Source: Pseudomonadota bacterium
GTDB taxonomy: Bacteria; Myxococcota_A; Polyangia; Fen-1088
Length of the DNA: 64,000 nt
Assembly: GCA_017881245.1 (NCBI GenBank)
Contig: JADGRC010000073.1
Coordinates: 1 to 64,000, forward strand
Direction of reading: 5' to 3'
Shown here: positions 48,214 through 57,703 of the stretch, piece by piece
How the letters are laid out: every line of letters begins with the position of its first letter
Position numbering within the stretch: position 1 is the first letter of the stretch
Translations under genes and position numbers: made by a program
The notes under the pieces: model-generated
What the model was told of the DNA's origin: nothing
Databases searched by the model: none
What the model saw: only the letters and a program-made list of their open reading frames with translations

Positions 48214-49727
48214 GGCGCACCTTCGACCGGCACCACTGGATCCGCCGGCAATCGTCTGTGCCAATCCGTCCGCGCCTCGTACGCCCCGGCCGCGCGAAAC
48301 AGGGCCTCCTCTCCGAGGGGCGGAGCGATGATCTGCAACCCGACAGGCAAATTCGCACGCGTGAATCCGCAACACTGGGACGACGCGGGCACACCGGCCA
48401 GATTCGGCGCGACCGTCATCACGTCGGCCAAGTACATCTGCAGCGGGTCCTCGGTCTTCTCCCCGAACTTGAACGCGGGAACCGGCGACGTAGGCGTGAC
48501 CAGAACGTCGCAAAGCGAAAACGCGGCAGCGAAGTCGTCGGCGACCTTGCGGCGAGCCTTCAGCGCCTGGTTGTAATACGCGTCGTAATATCCGGAGCGC
48601 AGCACGTATGTCCCGAGCATGATCCGGCGCTTGGGTTCCGGGCCGAAGCCTTCGCCGCGCGTGAGGGTGTAAAGCTCATCGAGCGATCGCGCGTCCGGGG
48701 TTCTGTAGCCATAGCGGATGCCGTCGTACCGCGCGAGGTTCGACGACGCCTCCGCCGTGCAGATGAGGTAGTACGTCGCGATTGCGTATTTCGTGTGGGG
48801 CAGCGAGACCGGCACGATCTTGGCGCCCGCGCGCCCGAATTCGTCGACGGCGGCGCGCACCGCGCCCTCGATCTCGGGATCCATGCCGGCGCCGAAGTAT
48901 TCGGCCGGAACCCCCACGCGCAGGCCGGCAACACCGGCGCGGGCGGCTTCACGATAACGGCCGACCGGGGAAGGCACGCTGGTCGCGTCGCGCGGATCGA
49001 GACCAGCAATCACCTCGAGCAACGCCGCCGCGTCATCCACCGTGCGGCCGAAGGGTCCCGGGTGATCCAACGACGAGGCAAAGGCAATCACGCCAAAGCG
49101 AGACACACGCCCGTAAGTCGGCTTCACGCCGACCACCCCGCACATGGCCGCCGGCTGCCGGATCGAACCGCCTGTATCTGTCCCAAGCGATCCCGCGCAA
49201 AGCGAAGCGGCCACGGCCGCCGCCGAGCCACCCGAGGATCCGCCCGGAACATGCGCCAGCGACCAGGGGTTCCGGACTGGCCCACGCGAACTGTTCTCGG
49301 TCGACGATCCCATCGCGAATTCGTCCATGTTCAGCTTGCCAAGCATCACCGCACCCGCGTCCGCAAGCCGTTGCGATGCCGTCGATTCATAGGGCGGCAC
49401 GAAACCGCGCAAGATCTTCGAACCGCACGTGGTCTCGATTCCACGGGTCACGAAGATGTCCTTAAGCGCGATCGGAACGCCCGCAAGCGGTCCGACGTCC
49501 TCGCCAGCGGCGATCCTCCGATCAATATCGTCCGCCCGCCGCCGCGCCCCCTCGCTGTCCACCAGCAGGAACGCCCCAAGCGCGCGGTCGAGGCGTGCCA
49601 CGCGGTCGAGATACGCCTCGGTCAAGTCGCGCGCCTTGAACTTGCGGGCACGCACCCCCTCGGCCAGCCGCGCGATGCCGGCGCCCCGAACGTCGCGCGC
49701 GTCTACGGCGTCGCTCGGCAATTCCAC
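48210..49727 (-). CDS. gatA: Asp-tRNA(Asn)/Glu-tRNA(Gln) amidotransferase subunit A
   Basis: GVPIALKDIFVTRGIETTCGSKIL...VPGGSSGGSAAAVAASLCAGSLGTDTGGSIRQPAAMCGVVGVKPTYGRVSRFG (amidase signature). Confidence 0.98.
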   Translation of the reverse strand: MELPSDAVDARDVRGAGIARLAEGVRARKFKARDLTEAYLDRVARLDRALGAFLLVDSEGARRRADDIDRRIAAGEDVGPLAGVPIALKDIFVTRGIETTCGSKILRGFVPPYESTASQRLADAGAVMLGKLNMDEFAMGSSTENSSRGPVRNPWSLAHVPGGSSGGSAAAVAASLCAGSLGTDTGGSIRQPAAMCGVVGVKPTYGRVSRFGVIAFASSLDHPGPFGRTVDDAAALLEVIAGLDPRDATSVPSPVGRYREAARAGVAGLRVGVPAEYFGAGMDPEIEGAVRAAVDEFGRAGAKIVPVSLPHTKYAIATYYLICTAEASSNLARYDGIRYGYRTPDARSLDELYTLTRGEGFGPEPKRRIMLGTYVLRSGYYDAYYNQALKARRKVADDFAAAFSLCDVLVTPTSPVPAFKFGEKTEDPLQMYLADVMTVAPNLAGVPASSQCCGFTRANLPVGLQIIAPPLGEEALFRAAGAYEARTDWHRRLPADPVVPVEGAP

Positions 49728-50042
49728 CTAGCCCTCCTCCACCGTCCCGGTGACGGGAACGATGCGCGGGACCTGGAAAAAATTCTGGTCGCGGCGCGGC
49801 GCATTTCGCAGAGCCTCGTCCACGGACAACGGGGGTTCCTCGACGTCGGGCCGCAAGGGGCAATCGAAGGGCACCGCATGGGTCATGGGCTCCGTCGATG
49901 TCGTATCCAGCTCCCGCAACGCATCGATGTGCCCCAGGATCGCGTCAAGATCCCGCGTCATTCTGACGATTTCCGCGTCGGTGAGAGCCAACCGCGCCAG
50001 TACGGCGATTTCTCGGACTTCTTCCGGGCGGATGCGCGACAT
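49728..50042 (-). CDS. gatC: Asp-tRNA(Asn)/Glu-tRNA(Gln) amidotransferase subunit C
   Basis: MSRIRPEEVREIAVLARLALTDAEIVRMTRDLDAILGHIDALRELDTTSTEPMTHAV; directly upstream of gatA. Confidence 0.96.
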   Translation of the reverse strand: MSRIRPEEVREIAVLARLALTDAEIVRMTRDLDAILGHIDALRELDTTSTEPMTHAVPFDCPLRPDVEEPPLSVDEALRNAPRRDQNFFQVPRIVPVTGTVEEG

Positions 50043-50137
50043 CGGGTCCCTTAACTACCAGAATATGGCCGCAAGTGCAGAGGAGCTGTATGATGGGGGG
50101 TCTTTGGACGCAACCAAAATGCCCCGCATGCCACCTA

Positions 50138-50313
50138 ACGCGCCTTCGGCGCTCGCGGGAAGGGGCGGACCCCTCCCCGCGGACCCCTCCCGACGGATCC
50201 CTAAGCCGTCGATCCCGGCGCAGCTAAGCTGCGCCTCCCGGTGCTTGGAAAAGCTCTGCGATCGCCATTCGGAAAAGTTGCCTCATTTGCTCAGATTTCG
50301 ATCGGGTAAGGCA
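50138..50313 (+). repeat. Dispersed structured intergenic repeat, copy B
   Basis: GCGCC-TTC-GGCGC (50140-50152), AGGGG-CGGA-CCCCT (50161-50174), GGCGCAGC-TAA-GCTGCGCC (50217-50235), GTGCTTGGAAAAGC...CGGAAAAGTTGCCTCATT...GTAAGGCA. Confidence 0.85.
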
Positions 50314-50343
50314 CCTGTTGCTGCCCTATCGCGGAAGGACCCT

Positions 50344-51369
50344 ATGTCGGCGCCGCCGGATGCGCGGCGTCTCGGCTGGGCGTTGCCCGCGCTGGCGGGA
50401 GCCCTATGGACCCTAGCGGCTTGCGACGGTGCCATTCCCTCGGTCGATGCGTCGACGCCGGTCAGCGCTCGCACTTCGGCGGTCTCCCTGCGAATCGACG
50501 TTTCGCCGCAAAGTCCGGCGTCCTTGCCGGACTCCTTGCCGGCGTCGTTGAGCGTCTTGGCATTTCGCGCCGTGTTTTCCGGCATGGCCGCGGCCGAGAT
50601 CTTGGGGATGGTCGATCCGCTGGCGGCGGACGCGCCACTCCATGATTGCCAGGTGCGCGACGTCGACCAGGCGGCCGCGGCGCTGGTGGCGCGCGGCGAC
50701 GCTATCGAGCTCGAGGAACTGGCCGGTATTGGGGTTTCCGTCGCCGGCGACAACGCCGTCGAGATTCGACCCTCTCCCCGTCTTTATCCCGATCTGGCCG
50801 CGACCATCGGCGGTGTGGTCGGCGAGGCTGGACCCCTCGGACTGTCGTCCGTCCCCCAGGAGGTGCGCGTCCGGGGCGGGATGACGGTCGTGCCCAGCCC
50901 GAATCCTTCCCGAGACTCGTCCCGGAACCTGTCCGGGGACTTGGCGGGTGACCTGTCGGGCGACGGATTGGACTTGGCAGTCGTCGGTGTTCCCGCCACC
51001 GGTTGGATCAAGACGGTAAATGGCAGTGTCCCGCGCGATGGAATGCTGATTCCGATCAGCGCCGATTTGAATCTGAACCTCACCCCGACCGAGGTGACCG
51101 AAACATCCATCGAGCTGCGGCCTTTTGGCGCGACGGTCGCGTTGACCTGCGTCGTCCCGTCGAACAGCGTTCCGGCCAGCGGTCAGATTCCCTTTACGGT
51201 GTCCCGACAAGCGCTCGACGCGCTGGTCTCGGCGGCTCGGGCGACACCGGGCGCGCCCATCGCCGCCGCGTTGGATCTCGTTCGTCGTTCAGGCAAGCAA
51301 ATGCCCCTGTCCGCGACCCGCGTCTCGTTAGAGGTGCGGACGTCGACTTTCGTGGAGCTGCGCCCGTGA
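50344..51369 (+). CDS. Hypothetical lipoprotein
   Basis: Lipobox LWTLAAC; long ORF; GTGA overlap with the following PilZ gene. Confidence 0.75.
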   Translation: MSAPPDARRLGWALPALAGALWTLAACDGAIPSVDASTPVSARTSAVSLRIDVSPQSPASLPDSLPASLSVLAFRAVFSGMAAAEILGMVDPLAADAPLHDCQVRDVDQAAAALVARGDAIELEELAGIGVSVAGDNAVEIRPSPRLYPDLAATIGGVVGEAGPLGLSSVPQEVRVRGGMTVVPSPNPSRDSSRNLSGDLAGDLSGDGLDLAVVGVPATGWIKTVNGSVPRDGMLIPISADLNLNLTPTEVTETSIELRPFGATVALTCVVPSNSVPASGQIPFTVSRQALDALVSAARATPGAPIAAALDLVRRSGKQMPLSATRVSLEVRTSTFVELRP

Positions 51370-51728
51370 GCAACGCGCATGTCCGACGCGACATGCGCAA
51401 GCATTCTCGGCAGCCCGTCGAGTTGCCAGTTCTGGTGAGCGACGCCATGAATCGGGTCAAGGCCGGCATCCAGTTCGAGACGACCGAACTGTCGGCCGGT
51501 GGGGCGTTTCTGCGCTCCGACTTGCTCTTCGAAGTGGGCGAGATCCTGAACCTCCAGATCGAGATTGCCCCCAGTCGTCGCATCTCGGCCGTCGGTCGCG
51601 TCGTTCGGGTATCGCGGGGGAATGCTCAGGACGGGCAGAATCGTATGGCCGGAATGGGCATTGAATTCGTCGATCTGTCTCCCGCGGACCGCCTCGCCCT
51701 GGAAGCACGCTTCGCTGAGACTCCCTGA
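51366..51728 (+). CDS. PilZ domain protein
   Basis: RKHSRQPVELPVLVSDAMNRVKAGIQFETTELSAGGAFLRSDLLFEVGEILNLQIEIAPSRRISAVGRVVRV...GMGIEFVDLSPADRLAL. Confidence 0.9.
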   Translation: MSNAHVRRDMRKHSRQPVELPVLVSDAMNRVKAGIQFETTELSAGGAFLRSDLLFEVGEILNLQIEIAPSRRISAVGRVVRVSRGNAQDGQNRMAGMGIEFVDLSPADRLALEARFAETP

Positions 51729-51758
51729 ACCTGGCGCCAAGCCCGAGGTCCCATTCAC

Positions 51759-52169
51759 ATGGCCGAGACCCTGGATGAGCTGACGTACAACTACGAGGAG
51801 GATGGGACGCTCGTCCGAAAGGAATTGGACCGAGCGGTCCTGACCAAGGGTGGCTGGGTGACCATGATGTTTCTGTTCCAGGAACTGGATAGAAAGAGCG
51901 GCAAGTTTCGAGCGCCGAAGATGGCCATCGTTCGTTTCAAGAAGAGCAAGGGCAGCTATCGCAAACAGTCGTCATTCAACATCTCGAGCGAGAAGCAGGC
52001 GCGCCAGATCGTGGCGGTCTTCGAGGACTGGTACCCGAAGATCGCGACAGTGTCCGAGGCCGAGGCCGCGGCCGCGCGCGGCTCAGATACCTCCGCCGGG
52101 GAGGTCGACGATTCCGAGGCTGCTCAGGATAATGCGCCCGAGCCCGCCGACCACGAAGACGAAACCTGA
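51759..52169 (+). CDS. Conserved-looking hypothetical protein
   Basis: MAETLDELTYNYEEDGTLVRKELDRAVLTKGGWVTMMFLFQELDRKSGKFRAPKMAIVRFKKSKGSYRKQSSFNISSEKQA; acidic tail. Confidence 0.85.
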   Translation: MAETLDELTYNYEEDGTLVRKELDRAVLTKGGWVTMMFLFQELDRKSGKFRAPKMAIVRFKKSKGSYRKQSSFNISSEKQARQIVAVFEDWYPKIATVSEAEAAAARGSDTSAGEVDDSEAAQDNAPEPADHEDET

Positions 52170-52177
52170 TAGGGCCC

Positions 52178-53206
52178 GTGATCGCAGCGTTCGTCAATCC
52201 GCGGTCTCGGGCCAACCGGAAGAATCCGCTTCTCGCTGCACGCCTCGCGCGCGCTCTCGGTGACGCGGGCCGGGTGATCGCGCCGTCATCCCTGCAGGCG
52301 CTCGACGAAGAAACACGCGCCCTGGCAGCCGATCCGCCGACCGTCATAGCCGTGCATGGAGGCGACGGGACGTTACACAAGACCCTGACCGCCCTGTTGC
52401 GAGCCTTCGACCAGAGTGCCCTGCCGCCGATTGCAATTCTGGGCGGGGGCACCATGAATGTGGTCGCCAGTTCGCTTGGGATTCGTACCCGCGCAGTCCC
52501 GTTTTTGGCGCACCTCGGCGATCTCGACAGGGCCGGGCGCTCGCCCGCCCTCATCTACCGGCGCTGCCTCCGCATTGGCGACCACGTCGGGTTCGTATTC
52601 GGCAATGGTGTTCTGGCCAACTTTCTGGTCGAGTATTACGCGGGGCGCCAATACGGCCCGGCGCGGGCGATATGGCTGCTCGGGCGACTGTTTCTATCGG
52701 CCCTCATTCAAGGGCCGTTCGTACGCAGGGTGTTCAAACGGTTCCGTGGCGTGGTGGTCGTCAATGGGCAGACGTTGGATTTTCCGGACCTGATGGCGGT
52801 GGGCGCCGGCACGGTTCGGGAGGTGGGCCTCGGATTCAAGCTCCTCCACCAGGCGGACGATGATCCAGATCGCTTTGCCGTCCTCGCCATCCACGCCGGT
52901 GCGCGAGCGCTGGTTTCCGACCTGGCCTCCGTGCGCAGGGGCCGCGGCATATCACCCGCACACGCGTTCAGCACGGTCGCTTCCAACGTGGAGATAAGAC
53001 CCTTTGAGCCCAACACACCCTACACGATCGACGGGGACATCTATCGGGCCGGGGAATGCCTGTGCATCGAGTTGGGACCACGAGTGGCCTTCGTCGACCC
53101 CCGCCAGCGCGAGCAGGGCGAACGCGACGAACAGGGCAAATCGGGCAAACATGACAAATCAGGCAAACAGACCCGTGGGGGCGAGAGTCCAAGCTCAAGC
53201 TCATAG
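52178..53206 (+). CDS. Diacylglycerol kinase / lipid kinase family protein
   Basis: VIAAFVNPRSRANRKNPLL...VIAVHGGDGTLHKTLTALL...PIAILGGGTMNVVASSLGI; hydrophilic K/G/S tail. Confidence 0.92.
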   Translation: MIAAFVNPRSRANRKNPLLAARLARALGDAGRVIAPSSLQALDEETRALAADPPTVIAVHGGDGTLHKTLTALLRAFDQSALPPIAILGGGTMNVVASSLGIRTRAVPFLAHLGDLDRAGRSPALIYRRCLRIGDHVGFVFGNGVLANFLVEYYAGRQYGPARAIWLLGRLFLSALIQGPFVRRVFKRFRGVVVVNGQTLDFPDLMAVGAGTVREVGLGFKLLHQADDDPDRFAVLAIHAGARALVSDLASVRRGRGISPAHAFSTVASNVEIRPFEPNTPYTIDGDIYRAGECLCIELGPRVAFVDPRQREQGERDEQGKSGKHDKSGKQTRGGESPSSSS

Positions 53207-53281
53207 CGGCTCCCCGCGTTCGCGCGAACGCCGCATTTCGTTGCGACGTTCGGCTCGCGAGGCTACGATGGATGTTTCGCC

Positions 53282-54073
53282 ATGAGTACGTCATTCCCGC
53301 TCGACGGAATGCGTGTCCGCTTCGCCGGCGACACGAACGTCGGCATGAAGCGCGCGCACAACGAGGATTCGTTGTACTTGCCAGAGTTCGAGCGGTTGGC
53401 CATCGTCGCCGACGGCATGGGTGGACACGCATCGGGCGAGGTGGCCAGCAAGCTGGCGGTTGAAACGATCGCGGGTTTCTTCAGGACCACCCAAGACGAG
53501 CAGCAGTTGACGTGGCCGTTCAAGATGGACCGTGGGCACAGATACGACGTCAACCGCCTCATCACGGCCATCAAACTGGCGAACCTGAAAATCCACGAAC
53601 AAGCGCAGCGCGACCCCAATTGCCACGGCATGGGCACGACCGTGATCTCGACGTTGTTTCTGGATGATGCCCTGATAGTCGGCCACGTGGGGGACAGCCG
53701 CCTCTACCGCCGGCGCGATGGTGCGTTCGAACAGCTGACCGAGGATCACTCGCTCCTGAACGACTACATCAAGATGAAACATTTAACCCCCGCGGAAATC
53801 GCCGCGTTCCCGCACAAGAACGTGATTGTCCGGGCGCTCGGAATGCGCGACACCGTCCAGGTGGACGTCTACGTGGACACGCCTCGAATGGGCGACGTGT
53901 ACGTACTGTGCTCCGACGGGCTGTCCGGCATGGTGTCCGACGAGCAGATCGCCGACATCGCCGGCACCGACAGAGATCTAGACAGCATCTGTGAGGAACT
54001 GATCAGCCTAGCGAACCGCAACGGGGGCCTCGACAACGTGACCGTCGTGGCTGCCCGCATCGAGAATGCCTGA
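53282..54073 (+). CDS. PP2C-family Ser/Thr phosphatase
   Basis: FAGDTNVGMKRAHNEDSLYLPEFERLAIVADGMGGHASGEVASKLAVE...GTTVISTLFLDDALIVGHVGDSRLYRRRDG...DVYVLCSDGLSGMVSDEQIADI. Confidence 0.97.
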   Translation: MSTSFPLDGMRVRFAGDTNVGMKRAHNEDSLYLPEFERLAIVADGMGGHASGEVASKLAVETIAGFFRTTQDEQQLTWPFKMDRGHRYDVNRLITAIKLANLKIHEQAQRDPNCHGMGTTVISTLFLDDALIVGHVGDSRLYRRRDGAFEQLTEDHSLLNDYIKMKHLTPAEIAAFPHKNVIVRALGMRDTVQVDVYVDTPRMGDVYVLCSDGLSGMVSDEQIADIAGTDRDLDSICEELISLANRNGGLDNVTVVAARIENA

Positions 54074-54075
54074 TC

Positions 54076-54238
54076 ACGCGCCTTCGGCGCTTCGCGGGAA
54101 GGGGCGGACCCCTCCCGACGGATCCCTAAGCCGTCGATCCCGGCGCAGCAAAGCTGCGCCTCTGGGTGCTTGAAAAGCTACCGCGATCGCCATCCGGAAA
54201 CTTGCCTCATTCGTTTACATTTTCGTCCGGGTAAGGCA
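54076..54238 (+). repeat. Dispersed structured intergenic repeat, copy C
   Basis: Starts 3 nt after the PP2C stop: GCGCC-TTC-GGCGC (54078-54090), AGGGG-CGGA-CCCCT, GGCGCAGC-AAA-GCTGCGCC (54142-54160), GTGCTTGAAAAGC...CCGGAAACTTGCCTCATT...GTAAGGCA. Confidence 0.85.
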
Positions 54239-54398
54239 TCTGGAACGCCTGTGTCACGGCTTACCTCGAGAATGCCTCCAAGAAGTGCGACTACCCGTGA
54301 TCACACGGGCACGGAAATCCTAGTAAATCCTCGCGTCGAATCTGGAGGCACACCGAAAGGCCCGCGGTTTTCAGCGCCTCCATTCGGAAGCCCGTACA

Positions 54399-56288
54399 TC
54401 ACGTCGTGATTGCCTTGGCGGAAACCCCAGCCGATGGCGTGGGCAGGCCGCTTCCGGCGGGAGTCGGACGCTCGCCCGTCTGAAGTCGCCAGAGCGCCGC
54501 GTACGGCCCGCCGGCCGCGCGCAGATCGTCGTGGGTCCCCTGCTCGACGATACGTCCGTCCTCGAGCACGTAGATGAAGTCGGCGTTGCGCACGGTGGAT
54601 AGGCGGTGAGCGATAATGATACTGGTTCGACCCACGACCACGCGGTCAAGTGATCGCAAGATGGCGGCCTCGGTTTCGTTGTCGACCGCGCTCGTGGCCT
54701 CGTCGAGCACCAGGATGGGGGGATTCTTCAGGATCGCGCGCGCGAGCGCGATTCGCTGCCGCTGGCCGCCCGACAACTTCTGACCGCGCTCGCCGACCTG
54801 CGTGTCGTAACCGCTTGGCATCGCCGACACAAAGTCGTGCGCCTCCGCGGTGACGGCGGCCGCGACGATCGCCGCGCGCGGAACATCGGGGACGCCATAG
54901 GCGATGTTTTCGGCGACCGTGGCGTCGGCCAGAAAGCTGTCCTGCGCCACGTAGCCGATGGCCCGACGCAGGTCCTCCAGATCCAACTCCCCGAGCGGTC
55001 GTCCGTCCAGCCGGATTGTGCCTCGCCGCGGTTCATGAAACCGCAACAGCAACTTTACGAGCGTGCTCTTTCCGCCGCCTGTGCCGCCCACGAAAGCCAC
55101 GGCGTGACCAGGCGGAATGGTAAGCGTGATGTCGCTCAGTGTGGCGTGCAGCGTGGGCTTCGTTGTGGACTGGGCCCCGCCGTCGTAGGCGAAGTCGACG
55201 TGATCGAACGCAATCTCGCCCACCACCGCCGTCGCCGGCAGGCGCGCGCCCCCATAAGGGATCGCGATCGGCGTCTGCACCAGATCCATCACCCGCTTTA
55301 TCGACGCGGTGGAACGTTGATACAGATCGCTCAGCTCGGCGAGCCGAGTCATGGGCCAAAGCAAACGCTGCGTGAGATACACGAGCACTGAGTAGCTGCC
55401 CACCCCCAGCCTGCCCTGCAGCGCCATGAAGCCCCCGTACAATAGCGTGACGGTGAAGCCGGCCAGGATGGCCATGCGGATGATCGGTGTGATCGCGGCC
55501 GACAAGCGGATCGCCTCGCGATTGGCGCTTCGGTAACCATCCGACGCGTCTTGGATTCGTTCGGCCTCGAAGGCCTCAGCGGTGTAGGCCTTGATCGTGG
55601 CCACGCCGAGCAGGTTGTTGTTCAGCCGGGCATTCAACCCGCCCGATGCTTCCCGGACCCGCGCGTAACGGGGGGCCAGCCGGCGCTGAAACCAAAATGC
55701 CCCGTAGATGATCACCGGCACGGGCAAGAGCGCCAGCAAGGCGATCCGCGGCGCGAGCGCGAAAAACACGGCGCCGACCAGCAGGGAGCCCGTGACGATC
55801 TGAATCAGATCGTTCGCGCCACCGTTCAAGAAACGCTCCATTTGGTTGATGTCGTCGTTCAGGATCGACATCAGGTTTCCGGTGCGCACGTTCTCGAACC
55901 ACGTCATTTCCAGCTTCTGAATGTGCCGGTATGCCTCCATGCGCAGCTCGTGTTGCAGGTTCTGGGCGAGATTCCGCCAGCGCACGTCGTAGAGGTACTG
56001 AAACAACGACTCGCCAACCCAGATCACGACCGTCACCACGGCTAGGCCTATGATCTGCGTACGGGGATCGCTAACGCCGAAGCGCGACAGGAAGGAATCC
56101 TTCCGGTGCACGACGACATCGACGGCAACCCCGATCAGAACCTCGGGCAAGACGTCGAAGAACTTGTTCAGGACCGAGCACAACGACGCCAACCAAACGT
56201 CACGACGGTACTGTCGCGCGTAGGCAAACAAACGGCGAAACGGGTGGAGGGCTGGGTCTGCGTGAACAAGCGGAGCGGCGGGCGGCAT
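54399..56288 (-). CDS. ABC transporter, fused permease/ATPase exporter
   Basis: Walker A FVGGTGGGKSTLVKLLLRF; signature QKLSGGQRQRIALARAIL; Walker B PPILVLDEATSAVD; H-loop IIIAHRLSTV; N-terminal TM domain. Confidence 0.96.
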   Translation of the reverse strand: MPPAAPLVHADPALHPFRRLFAYARQYRRDVWLASLCSVLNKFFDVLPEVLIGVAVDVVVHRKDSFLSRFGVSDPRTQIIGLAVVTVVIWVGESLFQYLYDVRWRNLAQNLQHELRMEAYRHIQKLEMTWFENVRTGNLMSILNDDINQMERFLNGGANDLIQIVTGSLLVGAVFFALAPRIALLALLPVPVIIYGAFWFQRRLAPRYARVREASGGLNARLNNNLLGVATIKAYTAEAFEAERIQDASDGYRSANREAIRLSAAITPIIRMAILAGFTVTLLYGGFMALQGRLGVGSYSVLVYLTQRLLWPMTRLAELSDLYQRSTASIKRVMDLVQTPIAIPYGGARLPATAVVGEIAFDHVDFAYDGGAQSTTKPTLHATLSDITLTIPPGHAVAFVGGTGGGKSTLVKLLLRFHEPRRGTIRLDGRPLGELDLEDLRRAIGYVAQDSFLADATVAENIAYGVPDVPRAAIVAAAVTAEAHDFVSAMPSGYDTQVGERGQKLSGGQRQRIALARAILKNPPILVLDEATSAVDNETEAAILRSLDRVVVGRTSIIIAHRLSTVRNADFIYVLEDGRIVEQGTHDDLRAAGGPYAALWRLQTGERPTPAGSGLPTPSAGVSAKAITT

Positions 56289-56333
56289 GGATTATGGACC
56301 AACGAATAAAATGAACGACCACGGAAAGGGCTG

Positions 56334-57668
56334 TCAGGCCGTAGTCCCGGGGGACGCCTTGCGGGATCTGCCGCGGCCGATCCCTTCATAGGTGAAGCCG
56401 GCGGCGCGAACCTCGGCCGGATCCCAAACGTTTCGCCCATCGAAAATGACCGGCTGACTCATGGCCTTCTTGAGGCGCTCAAAGCTCGGGCGACGGAACT
56501 CGTTCCACTCCGTCACCAGCACCAAGGCGTCCGCTCCCTCGACGGTCTCGTAGTTCCCCTCCTCGAATCGGATACGATCACCGTAGAGCTTGCGAACCCC
56601 CGGTATGGCCACCGGATCGGTCGCCACGACCTCGGCGCCAGCCCCCAGCAACTGATCGATTAACGTGAGCGCCGGAGCCTCGCGAATGTCATCAGTCCCC
56701 GGCTTGAAGGCGAGGCCCCAGACGGCGATTCGCTTGCCCCGCAGGTTGCTACCGAAGTAGGCCAATACCTTTTCGCCCAGTCGTTGCTTCTGCGTCTCAT
56801 TGACCGCGACGACCGCTTCCAGTATCCGCAAGGAGTACCCTGCCTGCTGCCCGGTGCTGATGCAGGCTCGCAGATCCTTCGGAAAACAGCTGCCCCCGAA
56901 TCCAGGACCCGCGAACAGAAATTTGGGGCCGATGCGCGCGTCCGACCCCATGCCCTTTCGGACCAATTCGATATCGCAGCCCAGGATCTCGCACAGGTTC
57001 GCCAGATCATTCATGAACGAAATTCTCGTCGCCAACATCGAATTGGCGGCGTACTTGGTGAGCTCGGCCGACCGACGGTCCATGACCATCATCCGGTCGC
57101 TCGTGCGCGTGAAGGGAGCGTACAGGTTTCGCAAGCATTCGATGGCACGCTTGTCCTCTGCGCCGACGATCACGCGGTCCGGCTTCATGAAGTCGTTGAC
57201 GGCGTCGCCCTCCTTCAAGAACTCGGGATTGGATGCCACGGCGAATTCTTGCCGCGTCCGCTTCACCATCAGGGCCTCGATCTTGTCCCCGGTTCCCACG
57301 GGTACGGTGGATTTGGTGACCACGACCGCCCAGCCGGTCAGCGCGTCCGCGATGCTCTCGGCCGCCTTGAAGATGAACGACAGGTCGGCCGAGCCATCGG
57401 CGCCCGGGGGTGTTCCGACGGCCAACAAGACAACCTCCGCCCCCGCGACACCGCGCGAGATGTCGGTGGTGAACTGCAAGCGGCCCTCGGCGGCGTTCCG
57501 CGCCACCAGCTTGTCCAGGCCCGGCTCGTAGATCGGCAGCTCGCCCCGGTTCAACCCATCTATCTTGTTCCGATCGACGTCGCAGCAGACGACGTCATTC
57601 CCCATGTCCGAGAACCCGGCGCCCGCGACAAGGCCCACGTAACCGGTTCCGATGACGCAGATTTTCAT
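56334..57668 (-). CDS. UDP-glucose 6-dehydrogenase family
   Basis: MKICVIGTGYVGLVAGAGFSDMGNDVVCCDVD...KSTVPVGTGDKIEAL...SNPEFLKEGDAVNDFMKPDRVIVG...FAGPGFGGSCFPKDLRA. Confidence 0.96.
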   Translation of the reverse strand: MKICVIGTGYVGLVAGAGFSDMGNDVVCCDVDRNKIDGLNRGELPIYEPGLDKLVARNAAEGRLQFTTDISRGVAGAEVVLLAVGTPPGADGSADLSFIFKAAESIADALTGWAVVVTKSTVPVGTGDKIEALMVKRTRQEFAVASNPEFLKEGDAVNDFMKPDRVIVGAEDKRAIECLRNLYAPFTRTSDRMMVMDRRSAELTKYAANSMLATRISFMNDLANLCEILGCDIELVRKGMGSDARIGPKFLFAGPGFGGSCFPKDLRACISTGQQAGYSLRILEAVVAVNETQKQRLGEKVLAYFGSNLRGKRIAVWGLAFKPGTDDIREAPALTLIDQLLGAGAEVVATDPVAIPGVRKLYGDRIRFEEGNYETVEGADALVLVTEWNEFRRPSFERLKKAMSQPVIFDGRNVWDPAEVRAAGFTYEGIGRGRSRKASPGTTA

Positions 57669-57703
57669 CGCGAAAGGCATACCATGATAGCTTTCGGAAC
57701 TCG

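Noticed and set aside
54294-54309. Hairpin CCCGTG-ATCA-CACGGG downstream of the ABC transporter
   Set aside because: Short stem, no U-tract; not enough to call a terminator.
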